Positions 18,095-25,314 of a stretch of 64,000 nucleotides of DNA are shown in pieces. The stretch comes from Stenotrophomonas maltophilia D457 (lineage in GTDB: Bacteria; Pseudomonadota; Gammaproteobacteria; Xanthomonadales; Xanthomonadaceae). How positions within the stretch are numbered: position 1 is the stretch's first letter; every line of letters begins with the position of its first letter. The stretch spans positions 1,087,001-1,151,000 of the forward strand of contig NC_017671.1 of the NCBI RefSeq assembly GCF_000284595.1. The letters are read 5' to 3'. Below the pieces are notes generated by a model. That model was not told the origin of the DNA, did no database searches, and saw only the letters and a program-made list of their open reading frames with translations. The position numbers and the translations under genes were made by a program.

Positions 18095-19047
18095 GCACGT
18101 TTTCGCCGTGGCAGCAGCGCGCGTTCGACCAGACCGTGGCCGCGCTCGACGCCGGTCGCCTCGGTCATGGCCTGCTGATCTGCGGCCCGGCCGGGCTGGG
18201 CAAGCGCGAGGTGGCGCTGGCGCTGGCCGACCACGTGCTGGCGCAGGGTGATGCAACGCACGCCACGCGCACGCGCCAGCTGATCGCCGCCGGCACCCAT
18301 CCGGACCTGCAGCTGGTCAGCTTCATTCCGAACAAGAGCGGCGACAAGCTGCGTACCGAGATCGTCATCGAGCAGGTGCGCGAGATCACCGAAAAGCTGG
18401 CACTGACCCCGCAGTACGGCGTGGCGCAGGTGGTGATCGTCGATCCGGCCGATGCGATCAACCGCTCGGCGGCCAATGCGCTGCTGAAGACCCTGGAAGA
18501 GCCGCAGCCCGGCCGCTACCTTTGGCTGATCAGCAGCGACCCGGCACGCCTGCCGCAGACCATCCGCAGCCGTTGCCAGCGACTGGAATTCAAGCTGCCG
18601 CCGCAGCACGAAGCACTGGCCTGGCTGCAGCAGCTGGGCCACAGTGAAGCATCGGCGCGCGAAGCGCTGGAGGCCGCCCGCGGCCATCCCGGCCAGGCCG
18701 ACAACTGGCTGCGCGAAGACGGCCTGAGCCTGCGCCGCGAAGTCGGTCGAGATCTGGAACAGCTGGCCGCCGGCAAGACCGGCGCGGTGGAGCTGGCGCA
18801 GAAGTGGTGTGGTGATGACAACGCGGCGCTGCGCCTGCGCTTCGCTGCCGACCTGGCGCTGGCCCAGGCCAGCACCGATGCCTTGACCACGCCGGAGCGA
18901 TTGCACAAGCTTGCAGCCTGGTTCGATGCGGCCAACCGCACCCGCGACCTGCTGCGCACCACGGTGCGTGCAGACCTTGCGGTGGTCGAGTTGCTGCTGG
19001 CCTGGAACAAGGTGAACGAGCGGCCTGCCGCAAGGGGAAATCGATGA
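18091..19047 (+). CDS. holB: DNA polymerase III subunit delta'
   Basis: A clamp-loader subunit. The 318-residue protein has GPAGLGKRE in the Walker A position, SAANALLKTLEEP (box VII region) and the SRCQRLEF sensor-2 region characteristic of delta'. The start ATG at 18091 overlaps the tmk stop, and its own stop overlaps the pilZ start. Confidence 0.94.
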   Translation: MSTFSPWQQRAFDQTVAALDAGRLGHGLLICGPAGLGKREVALALADHVLAQGDATHATRTRQLIAAGTHPDLQLVSFIPNKSGDKLRTEIVIEQVREITEKLALTPQYGVAQVVIVDPADAINRSAANALLKTLEEPQPGRYLWLISSDPARLPQTIRSRCQRLEFKLPPQHEALAWLQQLGHSEASAREALEAARGHPGQADNWLREDGLSLRREVGRDLEQLAAGKTGAVELAQKWCGDDNAALRLRFAADLALAQASTDALTTPERLHKLAAWFDAANRTRDLLRTTVRADLAVVELLLAWNKVNERPAARGNR

Positions 19048-19397
19048 GTGCCAGCAACGCCCGCCAGGGCATCCTGTCCCTGGCTGTGAAGGACAAAGCC
19101 GCGCTGTACAGCGCGTACATGCCGTTCGTGAAGAATGGCGGCATCTTCGTGCCCACGCCCAAGCGCTACTTCCTGGGCGACGAGGTGTTCCTGCTGCTGA
19201 CGCTGCCCGATTCCAGCGAGCGCCTGCCGGTGGCCGGCAAGGTGATCTGGGTGACCCCGGCCGGCGCGCAGGGCAACCGCACCGCCGGCATCGGCGTGCA
19301 GCTGGCCGACGGTGCCGAAGGCGAGGGCGTGCGCCACAAGATCGAGACCCTGCTGGCCGGGCTGACCGGCTCGGACAAGCCGACCCATACGATGTGA
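19044..19397 (+). CDS. pilZ: PilZ domain protein for type IV pili
   Basis: A 117-residue single PilZ domain. The family's RxxxR cyclic-di-GMP motif is absent, as in xanthomonad PilZ, which instead contacts the FimX regulator and the PilB ATPase. VAGKVIWVTPAG and GIGVQL are conserved core elements. The ATGA overlap with holB is the usual arrangement. The pilT/pilU motors lie 27 kb away in this window. Confidence 0.93.
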   Translation: MSASNARQGILSLAVKDKAALYSAYMPFVKNGGIFVPTPKRYFLGDEVFLLLTLPDSSERLPVAGKVIWVTPAGAQGNRTAGIGVQLADGAEGEGVRHKIETLLAGLTGSDKPTHTM

Positions 19398-19402
19398 TTC
19401 CG

Positions 19403-19427
19403 GTAGCGTCGGGTCATGCCCGGCTGC
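19403..19427. repeat. GTAG-type REP element
   Basis: GTAGCGTCGGGTCATGCCCG with an imperfect CGGGTC/GCCCG stem, directly after pilZ. Confidence 0.65.
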
Positions 19428-19466
19428 GTGCCCCGAAATGCCCGTGAACACGACTGTGAAAAACTG

Positions 19467-19494
19467 TTGACGGCCTCTGAAAAGCCCCTATAAT
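19467..19494 (+). promoter_or_regulatory. Sigma-70 promoter of the tRNA-Val gene
   Basis: TTGACG (19467-19472) and a perfect TATAAT (19489-19494) are 16 bases apart. The start would fall near 19501, about 14 bases before the tRNA. Confidence 0.92.
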
Positions 19495-19514
19495 GAGCGG
19501 CTCAGCAACACACC

Positions 19515-19589
19515 GGGCGGTTAGCTCAGCGGTAGAGCATTGCCTTCACACGGCAAGGGTCACAGGTTCGATCCCTGTACCGCCCACCA
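19515..19589 (+). tRNA. tRNA-Val (anticodon CAC)
   Basis: A complete cloverleaf of 75 bases with encoded CCA. The GGGCGGT / ACCGCCC acceptor stem, the TTGCC-TTCACAC-GGCAA anticodon arm (CAC, reading GUG) and the ACAGG-TTCGATC-CCTGT T-arm are all paired. It marks the left border of a lower-GC accessory region. Confidence 0.97.
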
Positions 19590-19622
19590 AATAGTAGACC
19601 TGACTTTTCAGGTGTTATGAAG

Positions 19623-19646
19623 AAGCCGGCTTTCAGCCGGCTTTTT
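19623..19646 (+). terminator. Terminator of the tRNA-Val transcript
   Basis: An AGCCGGC-tttca-GCCGGCT stem is followed by TTTTC. The leftward small frame below ends inside it. Confidence 0.88.
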
Positions 19647-19866
19647 CGTATGCGCAGAGTAAGTGCATGGAGGTCGTGTCGGCTCCAAGTAACCGGTGAC
19701 TCGCCGTCAGATTGATATGGGACTCTACTAGCTTACCCTGGCCCGCTTTGACTTTTTCCCTAGCGAAAAGGCTTGTGCGTACATAGTCAAGCAGGTCTCT
19801 GCGTTCGATTACCCGCTCCACTATCACCTGTACGCTTTCGTACTCGAAACCCTTCGTGAACTCCAC
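19633..19866 (-). CDS. Hypothetical protein, possibly a fragment
   Basis: A 77-residue frame from a GTG at 19866, with no recognised domain and a charged, helical-looking composition. The same frame stays open for another 49 codons upstream (to about 20013) without a standard start, overlapping the end of the small membrane gene. It may therefore be the tail of a broken gene, or be joined to that gene by a frameshift. Base composition is lower in GC than the core genes. It is weakly supported. Confidence 0.35.
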   Translation of the reverse strand: MEFTKGFEYESVQVIVERVIERRDLLDYVRTSLFAREKVKAGQGKLVESHINLTASHRLLGADTTSMHLLCAYEKAG

Positions 19867-19984
19867 TATCCGTGTCCTTGCAAGTCGATGGTCGAAGTTC
19901 GAGGACGTCTGGATGACCGATTTTAGGTTCAGCGCTTTTCGATTCTCATTCGATTGTTGAGCGCAGCCCGACTTCAGAGGCCGA

Positions 19985-20188
19985 TCATCGCCGATTGCGA
20001 TACCGTCGTCGCTTTACTAGCTCAAATGCAGATATGGCAGCAAAGAAAACTGCATACGCCGCCCACAATCTGAATGATGCGCGAAAGGGATGCGGATTTC
20101 CTGATTGAATCGCAATGAAGTAGAGGGCGCCAAGAACGAGAATGCCCCCGGCTTGGTATGCGAGAAAGCCACGTAGTACTGGATTCAC
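19985..20188 (-). CDS. Small two-helix membrane protein, candidate immunity partner of the RHS-core gene
   Basis: A 67-residue protein with two hydrophobic segments (about residues 9-27 and 42-57) and a basic tail RRRYRNRR. It starts with GTG in a GTGA overlap with the stop of the RHS-core gene, so it is translationally coupled to it. A small membrane protein directly after a polymorphic-toxin-like gene is the usual position for an immunity protein; that role is inferred from position only. Confidence 0.6.
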   Translation of the reverse strand: MNPVLRGFLAYQAGGILVLGALYFIAIQSGNPHPFRASFRLWAAYAVFFAAISAFELVKRRRYRNRR

Positions 20189-21231
20189 TTCTTCTTCTCC
20201 ATCGTCTTTTGTGCCGCATCTACGGCGGCTCCGGCGGTGCTCTGCCCTAGCTGTGATGCTCCCGCTTGTGTGATCGACTGACGAGGAATTGCGACTCCTG
20301 TTGATGCGGTGGTGGAGGCGATGTTCGGGGCGCCGGGAGATGCGGAGCTGCTCAGCCTATTCAGAGCGCCTTTGGCGGCTGGTCCCGCGAAGTCGCCTGC
20401 TGCAGCTGCAACACCGGAACCTGCCAGACCACCAACAGCGCCTCCGGTCGCTGCCGTGAGCACTCCACCAGCGGAAATCGGCTCTCCCTTGAGGGCGCTC
20501 TCTGCGGCGGCACCGGCGCCGCCAGTGACGAAATTCGCCGCTGCTTGAATGGCAACGGCTCGGCCGACAGAAATCACTCCAGACTCCACGGCTGCGACAG
20601 CGATACCGCCCACGCCGCCTGAGACCGAACCCACCCCTGCTGCTATCAATGCCTGCGTCTGATCGATTGGTTTATCCGGATTCATCAGCTTCTGGATGGC
20701 AATATTGGACAGGCCCCCCGCTATCGCGCCATAGATGAATGGCAGGGCTGGATTTCGCCCATCTGGATCAGTGAATTTGTACGGATTCCCGTTGGCATAC
20801 CGATAGCGATTGAACTGGCCTACAGGCTGGTCATACGCTGAGACCGGGTCCACTGAGAGGAAGACTCCCAGCTCCGGATCCATGTATCGCTGTTGCATGT
20901 AGCTCAAGCCCGTAGTCGAGTCGCTCACATGCCCTGTGTATCCGGGTCCGTCGGTGACCTGTCCTCCTACCAGGGTCCCATAGGGCTCGTAGTCATAACG
21001 CTTTATCACGTTGCCGTTGGCGTCGCTCTCAGCAACAAGGGAGCCAAGGGCGTCGGTATGAATGTAGGTAACCGTCTCCGGACCTTCAGCGTTCGCGGAT
21101 GGAGGCAGGCCAAGCCCAATTGGCAGCGCAATGTGTAGCCAAGTACTTGCTGCAACCAGTGTTCGGAGACGAACTCCAACCCTTGATGCGCAGGCGGATT
21201 CATCGCCCGCGTTCCTTTTGAATGTATGCAT
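20185..21231 (-). CDS. Short orphan RHS repeat-associated core protein
   Basis: A 348-residue protein with an N-terminal signal-like segment (cleavage likely near SANAEG, residue 49). It continues directly into the RHS end region: YIHTDALGSLVAESDANG, YDYEPYG, GYTGHVSDSTTGLSYMQQRY and the ending RYANGNPYKFTDPDGRNP. The long YD-repeat shell of full RHS proteins is missing. The C-terminal 190 residues are Gly/Ala-rich with zipper-like stretches, possibly membrane-inserting. GC is visibly lower than in the flanking core genes, which suggests transfer. It may be a stand-alone toxin module or a donor cassette for larger rhs genes. Confidence 0.82.
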   Translation of the reverse strand: MHTFKRNAGDESACASRVGVRLRTLVAASTWLHIALPIGLGLPPSANAEGPETVTYIHTDALGSLVAESDANGNVIKRYDYEPYGTLVGGQVTDGPGYTGHVSDSTTGLSYMQQRYMDPELGVFLSVDPVSAYDQPVGQFNRYRYANGNPYKFTDPDGRNPALPFIYGAIAGGLSNIAIQKLMNPDKPIDQTQALIAAGVGSVSGGVGGIAVAAVESGVISVGRAVAIQAAANFVTGGAGAAAESALKGEPISAGGVLTAATGGAVGGLAGSGVAAAAGDFAGPAAKGALNRLSSSASPGAPNIASTTASTGVAIPRQSITQAGASQLGQSTAGAAVDAAQKTMEKKK

Positions 21232-21430
21232 CCTTTCTTTCCCCGAAAGCGCTGTCCAAGATGACTTGACTAGGCAGTATGACCGTGGCGTTCGTGCACC
21301 GATCCGAGTGGATCATATACCGCAATGGCCGCCTTCGCTGGGTAGAAGAGCCGCGTCCATCCCTGTGCCACCTACCATGTTGCAGAACAAAAAGGGCCTC
21401 CAGCAATGGGCCATCTTTGCTGCGCGTGCA

Positions 21431-21859
21431 TCAGCCAGGTCTTCCTGCCGCGAATCCCATGGCATGGCCTAGCCCATCCTGTGCAGCGCGCGCGATCTGG
21501 CGTGCGGCAACGATCAATCCGTCCCGATGGAAGTCACCGAGTTGATCCTGCGGATCGCCATCCAGGCGCGCACGTTCGGCGGCATGCAGTAGATCCAGTA
21601 CGGCATTCAAAGCGGCCAGCGAGCGGTCGAGCGAGCCGAAGCCTGTGGCGCTGAGTGTCTGCGGGGTACATGCGCGCCCGGCTTGGTCATCACCGGCGCG
21701 GATGGCATCGAGGCAGGAAAGGAACGTTGGGCGCGAAGGCGGCAGCAGTCGCTCCGCTAGAGCGCATTCGATCTCACGCGCAAGGTCTTCGGGCACGTCG
21801 GCTGCGACGTCGCCGATAAGCGCGTGCAGGCGGGGATGGATGGCGGTTCGGTTGGTCAT
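21431..21859 (-). CDS. Hypothetical protein
   Basis: A 142-residue acidic, helical protein, MTNRTAIHPRLHALIGDV onward, which I do not recognise. The C-terminal half (DRSLAALNAVLDLLHAAERARL...FHRDGLIVAARQIARAAQD) looks like a small helical bundle. GAGGG precedes the ATG at 21859, and a hairpin lies further upstream at 21883-21906. A longer frame to 21982 reads through that hairpin and was not used. Confidence 0.6.
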   Translation of the reverse strand: MTNRTAIHPRLHALIGDVAADVPEDLAREIECALAERLLPPSRPTFLSCLDAIRAGDDQAGRACTPQTLSATGFGSLDRSLAALNAVLDLLHAAERARLDGDPQDQLGDFHRDGLIVAARQIARAAQDGLGHAMGFAAGRPG

Positions 21860-22424
21860 GGCGAAACCCTCACTGGCGTAGGGCCACCTTCTGGAGTGAA
21901 GGTGGCGGACGGTGCGGGTTGGCGTGCCAAGGCAAACAAGCTTCAAGGGAGAAGAACGCCTGGCGGATCTTGCGATCCCCACGCACCGCCCGCCATTGAG
22001 GGCAGTCGGTGCATTCTCTCAACTGCGATTTCTCTCGCAGTCCTTGAAGCCTGTTCGTTTATTCGAGACGCCAATCCCGGCCAAGGCGTCTTGCCTCGGC
22101 GCGGCGATCTTCAAGCCGGGCCATCACATCAGTCTGTAAGGAAAGTTCTCAACTGGCCCTAGGCAGGCCAGACGTTTTCCGATGTGTGCCGTCGGACACC
22201 TGCGAGTAGTGCGGCCCATCACTGATGGCGCACATCGCCGCCCCTGCCGACCGTGCACGAGACGACTCCAGAGCGGCGCCGCCACGGCAATCGCGTCACC
22301 CTGCGCGGCGAGGCGGGACCATGCCACGCATGGAGCCAGAGGGTTCCATCCCTGCGCTGTCCCGCCGCCCCGGGCAGGCGTAGTCTCAGCCCGTTGCCGT
22401 GCCCATCCACTCTGGAGTGCCACC
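21860..22424. other. 565-bp apparently non-coding stretch with one hairpin
   Basis: No convincing gene is seen on either strand. At 21883-21906 a GCCACCTTC / GAAGGTGGC hairpin lies in the presumed leader of the leftward hypothetical gene. The remainder has mixed composition and short open frames without ribosome binding sites. It presumably holds the promoters of the two flanking divergent genes; a decayed gene is possible. Confidence 0.5.
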
Positions 22425-22805
22425 ATGCCGCTCGCCCGCATCGATCTTCGCAAAGGTAAATCCGCCGACTACCTGCAACGCGTCGGCGAAACCATCTACC
22501 AAGCCATGCGCGCGGTGGGGGTGCCGGAAAATGATCGCTTCCAGATCTTCCAGGAACACGCGCCCGGCACGCTGATCCACGACCCCGGCTACCTGGGCGT
22601 GGATCGCACCGACGACTTCATCTGCATCCAGATCACCTGGAACGAAGGGCGCACGCTGGAGCAGAAGAAGGCGTTGTACCTGGGCATTGCCGATGGCCTG
22701 CATGCGGCGGTGGGTATCCGCCGCGAGGATGTGTTCATCAACCTGGTGGAGGTGAAGAAGGAGAACTGGTCGTTTGGCAATGGGCAGGCGCAGTACGTGA
22801 GTTGA
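22425..22805 (+). CDS. Tautomerase family protein
   Basis: A 126-residue member of the tautomerase superfamily (long form). After Met removal the protein begins with the catalytic Pro1 (MPLARIDLRKGKS). GIADGLHAAVGIRREDVFINLVEV matches the second beta-alpha-beta unit. GGAG at 22413-22416 fixes the start. The substrate is unknown; relatives act on oxaloacetate-like or aromatic keto acids. Confidence 0.88.
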   Translation: MPLARIDLRKGKSADYLQRVGETIYQAMRAVGVPENDRFQIFQEHAPGTLIHDPGYLGVDRTDDFICIQITWNEGRTLEQKKALYLGIADGLHAAVGIRREDVFINLVEVKKENWSFGNGQAQYVS

Positions 22806-22839
22806 TGCGGGAACGGTGCCTGCGCCTCACGCGGTTTGG

Positions 22840-23937
22840 TCAGGCCATGCGCGGCGACGCCTGCTGTTGTGCCTGTTGCTCGTCCTGCGCCAGCCGGCTT
22901 GCGTCGCGGGATTGCTGCTGCACGTTGACCTGCTGATACAGCGTGTCCGCGTCGCCCTGCTGCGTATCGAGCAGGGACAGGCGCTGGCGATTGGCGGCAG
23001 GGTCCGGCGAGGCGGTGTCGCCGCTGCGATGCAGGAATACGTAGCCGGGTGCCTCGGCGGTGCTGTTTGAACTGAATGCCACCTGCAGCGTGTCCTTTTC
23101 GCTGAAGCCGGCCTGCACCGCCGCGTGGGTCAGATGGCCGGCCAGTCGTTCGTGCTCCTGTCCGGGGGGCAGTCCCTGCTGTTCGCTGGCCTGGGCGAGT
23201 GCGGTACGCACTTTCTGGTCCAAGGCATGAAGGCTGTGCCCCGGTGCGCGCGCGTCCGCAGCCAGACGCTCGCCCAAGGGGCCATCAATACCATCGGTTT
23301 CGCTGAGCAGACGCTGCTTCAAGCTGCGCTCGGGCAGGGGATGGGTGGTGGTGCGGTTGAGTTCGCTGTTGGGGAAGGGCGGTTCAATGCTGTCCACGCC
23401 ATGGATGTTGCGCAGGGGGCGATAACCGTCCTTGCCCTGTGACTGGACGCCCAGCGGAATGCGGACGTCTGGCAGCAATTGGCCGACGGGGCCGCCGATG
23501 CTGTTCACGTCCAGGCTGTGCTTGCGCTGGATGCCGGCATGATTCAATGCGTCCCAGGTGAAGTCCACGCAGTTGTGACGCACGTCGGCGTAGTGCTTGC
23601 TGAAGCCGTGCGCCACTGGATCGTCGCCGAACGCCTTGAGCTTGTTGTACTGGGCTTCGGTGATTTCGATGGTACGGACATGGGCGGGGTCCTTATAGAC
23701 TTTCACGTCGTCTCTGACGATGCGCCCGGGACCATTCATGCTGCCATGCTCGACGGGTGCGAAGCCGAAACTCTGCGCCGCTTTACCTGGAGCGTGCAGA
23801 ACGTAGAACATGTGGCCAGGCCCGGAAGTATCAGGAGTGCCATCGGGCGTCAGCTGCTGCTTTCCCGAATCGGGATCGAGCAGTGGGGTGCCGGGTGCGG
23901 CAATGACAATGTCCAGGCTGTAGCGGGGCTTGTTCAT
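22840..23937 (-). CDS. Putative X-T4SS antibacterial effector with C-terminal XVIPCD domain
   Basis: A 365-residue protein in two parts. Residues 230-365 fit the Xanthomonas VirD4-interacting domain: APGHSLHALDQKVR, HERLAGHLTHAAVQAGFSEKD, PGYVFLHRSGD, PDPAANRQRL and a Gln-rich tail QDEQQAQQQ. This domain targets effectors to the type IV secretion system that kills bacteria. Residues 1-165 hold GHMFYVL (His42) and RHNCVDFTWDAL (Cys123), a His-before-Cys order suggesting a permuted NlpC/P60-like hydrolase, perhaps a peptidoglycan amidase. GAAGGAG fixes the start at 23937. The lipoprotein gene 32 bases upstream is the likely immunity gene. The secretion apparatus is not in the window. Confidence 0.82.
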   Translation of the reverse strand: MNKPRYSLDIVIAAPGTPLLDPDSGKQQLTPDGTPDTSGPGHMFYVLHAPGKAAQSFGFAPVEHGSMNGPGRIVRDDVKVYKDPAHVRTIEITEAQYNKLKAFGDDPVAHGFSKHYADVRHNCVDFTWDALNHAGIQRKHSLDVNSIGGPVGQLLPDVRIPLGVQSQGKDGYRPLRNIHGVDSIEPPFPNSELNRTTTHPLPERSLKQRLLSETDGIDGPLGERLAADARAPGHSLHALDQKVRTALAQASEQQGLPPGQEHERLAGHLTHAAVQAGFSEKDTLQVAFSSNSTAEAPGYVFLHRSGDTASPDPAANRQRLSLLDTQQGDADTLYQQVNVQQQSRDASRLAQDEQQAQQQASPRMA

Positions 23938-23969
23938 GGAAACTCCTTCGTTCCTTCGAATGAATGGTG

Positions 23970-24548
23970 TCACTTCCCTGCAGGACGCGAGGCGTGCACG
24001 ACTAGCCTTGCCGAATAGTCTTGCAGTCCTGATATGGCATGGACCGTTTGAATCTGCAGCCGGTATCTGCTGTCGAGCTCCAGCGGCAGCGCTGTCACGT
24101 TCAGGAGGTAGCTGCCGTCGCTGCCTGATGCGAGCGAGGCATAGCGCCAGCTCTCAGAGTGGTGCCACGAGGGGAGCGGCTCAACACCGTTGCGCGCGCG
24201 TGCCTGATAGCTGTCCTGTGTTGCAATCTCCTGCCAGGTAGTACCTTTCCGACGCTGCAGGGATACTTCGAATGGGATGTTGATACTTGCTATATCGGGC
24301 GTGCCCGTTGTAGCTGGACTTCGCCGCTGCAGTTCCAGTTCCACCGCATAAGTGCGGTAGCTGGCAAAATTGCGCGCCGTGGTTTCGAACTCGAACTGCA
24401 CCTGCTGGCCCGGCGTGTCCACGGCGATGGGCTGTGAGAGTTCCAGCGGCTCTGGCGGTGGGGGCGGCCCCTTGTCGGCACAGGCGGCAAGCAACGCGGT
24501 CAGGCCGAGCAGGCTGATGCGCAGCCGGTGTGTGATGCGAGTGGTCAT
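23970..24548 (-). CDS. Lipoprotein, candidate X-T4SS immunity protein
   Basis: A 192-residue lipoprotein: the signal peptide ends in the lipobox LLAAC (about residue 22) followed by a Pro-rich linker (DKGPPPPPEP) and a beta-rich mature domain. It lies 32 bases upstream of the XVIPCD effector on the same strand, so both share an operon. Periplasmic lipoprotein immunity proteins are typical for this secretion system. I do not recognise the mature domain. GAGGGAT precedes the ATG at 24548; a longer frame to 24638 would hide the signal peptide. Confidence 0.75.
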   Translation of the reverse strand: MTTRITHRLRISLLGLTALLAACADKGPPPPPEPLELSQPIAVDTPGQQVQFEFETTARNFASYRTYAVELELQRRSPATTGTPDIASINIPFEVSLQRRKGTTWQEIATQDSYQARARNGVEPLPSWHHSESWRYASLASGSDGSYLLNVTALPLELDSRYRLQIQTVHAISGLQDYSARLVVHASRPAGK

Positions 24549-24661
24549 GCGGATCCCTCTGGCTCCTTGCCGTGGCCATCTGAACCCTAACGTTGGCGAG
24601 GCGGGGCCTGCAAGCGTAGGGACCGCGGTGCGGTGCATTCACATGTCGCCGCTGGAGGCGA

Positions 24662-24688
24662 GCCCCTGCGTCACCGTGTCGCAGGGGC
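24662..24688. repeat. Hairpin upstream of the DUF2946 gene
   Basis: A GCCCCTGCG / CGCAGGGGC inverted repeat with a 9-base loop lies in the divergent intergenic region. It could be an operator or a structure in the leftward leader. Confidence 0.45.
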
Positions 24689-24726
24689 CAAACCCTGAAC
24701 GGGGTCCAAGGTTGGCTATGGCCCCG

Positions 24727-24751
24727 TAGAATGGCGGCGTGCGCCATTCTG
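24727..24751 (+). promoter_or_regulatory. -10 element and overlapping palindrome at the DUF2946 start
   Basis: TAGAAT at 24727-24732 lies 6 bases before the GTG start, so the message is probably leaderless. AGAATGGC / GCCATTCT (24729-24751) forms a palindrome with a 7-base centre that spans the -10, the start site and the start codon, a good place for a repressor. Confidence 0.55.
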
Positions 24752-25185
24752 TTCTCCACCGCCGGTTCCAGGCCCTGGCATGGCTTGCCATGCTGCTGGT
24801 GCTGCTCGCCCCGCTGGTGAGCCGCTGGCTGGCGCATGGTCACGTGGCTGCCGCTGCGCCGGTGGCGGCCATGGACCACGCAATGCACGCAGAGCACGCG
24901 CTGCACGCGATGGAAGGGCACCACGACCATCACGCAATGGCCATGCCGCACGGCGGGGCCACGAAGAAGCCGCCCGCCGATCCACATGCCGATCATGAGA
25001 TGGGTGTGGACTGCGATTACTGCCTGATCGCTGCACGGCTGATCACCCTGCTGGTGGCGGCCGTGCTGCTGTTGGCGCCGATGGCACCGGTGTGCCGCGC
25101 ACTGCGCGGCGCGGTGCGGGCGTTGCCGCAACGGATCAGCGGCACATTGGGCGCGCGTGGGCCGCCGGCACTGATGGCCGCCTGA
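24739..25185 (+). CDS. DUF2946 family protein, His/Met-rich
   Basis: A 148-residue protein with a hydrophobic N-terminus (about residues 10-32), a His/Met-rich middle (HAMHAEHALHAMEGHHDHH), a CDYC motif and a second membrane helix (LITLLVAAVLLLAPM). DUF2946 proteins commonly accompany TonB-dependent metal receptors. The metal-ligand-rich loop suggests copper or iron handling in the periplasm. It is first in a row with the receptor and PepSY genes. GTG at 24739 is the only start that keeps the leader helix. Confidence 0.8.
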   Translation: MRHSVLHRRFQALAWLAMLLVLLAPLVSRWLAHGHVAAAAPVAAMDHAMHAEHALHAMEGHHDHHAMAMPHGGATKKPPADPHADHEMGVDCDYCLIAARLITLLVAAVLLLAPMAPVCRALRGAVRALPQRISGTLGARGPPALMAA

Positions 25186-25221
25186 GCCGCACGCGCGCTG
25201 TATTGAACGTTCTTCCATGAG

Positions 25222-25243
25222 GTTGCCGGCCACGGCCGGTGCC
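25222..25243. repeat. Degenerate REP-like palindrome before the TonB receptor
   Basis: GTTGCCGGCC-a-CGGCCGGTGCC matches the GTTGCCGGCCAGCGGCCGGCAC element of this window, but lacks the terminal CTAC. Confidence 0.5.
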
Positions 25244-25314
25244 CGCACGCGCGTGTCTGTCCCTTTCTGATTGCTGCCCTGCCATTGCGGGGTGGCCTTG
25301 CATGCCGTGAAAAA

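Noticed and set aside
21912..22139. A rightward 75-codon frame in the 565-bp gap
   Set aside because: No ribosome binding site, no domain, and it overlaps a hairpin-containing leader region; treated as non-coding.
19515..22424. Attachment-site duplication of the tRNA-Val 3' end marking an integrated element
   Set aside because: I searched the region by eye for a second copy of the T-arm/acceptor end and saw none; no integrase gene is present. The region is accessory, but integration at the tRNA is unproven.
25186..25314. Fur box before the TonB-dependent receptor
   Set aside because: No sequence close to the 19-bp Fur palindrome was found in this gap; iron regulation is therefore not claimed.
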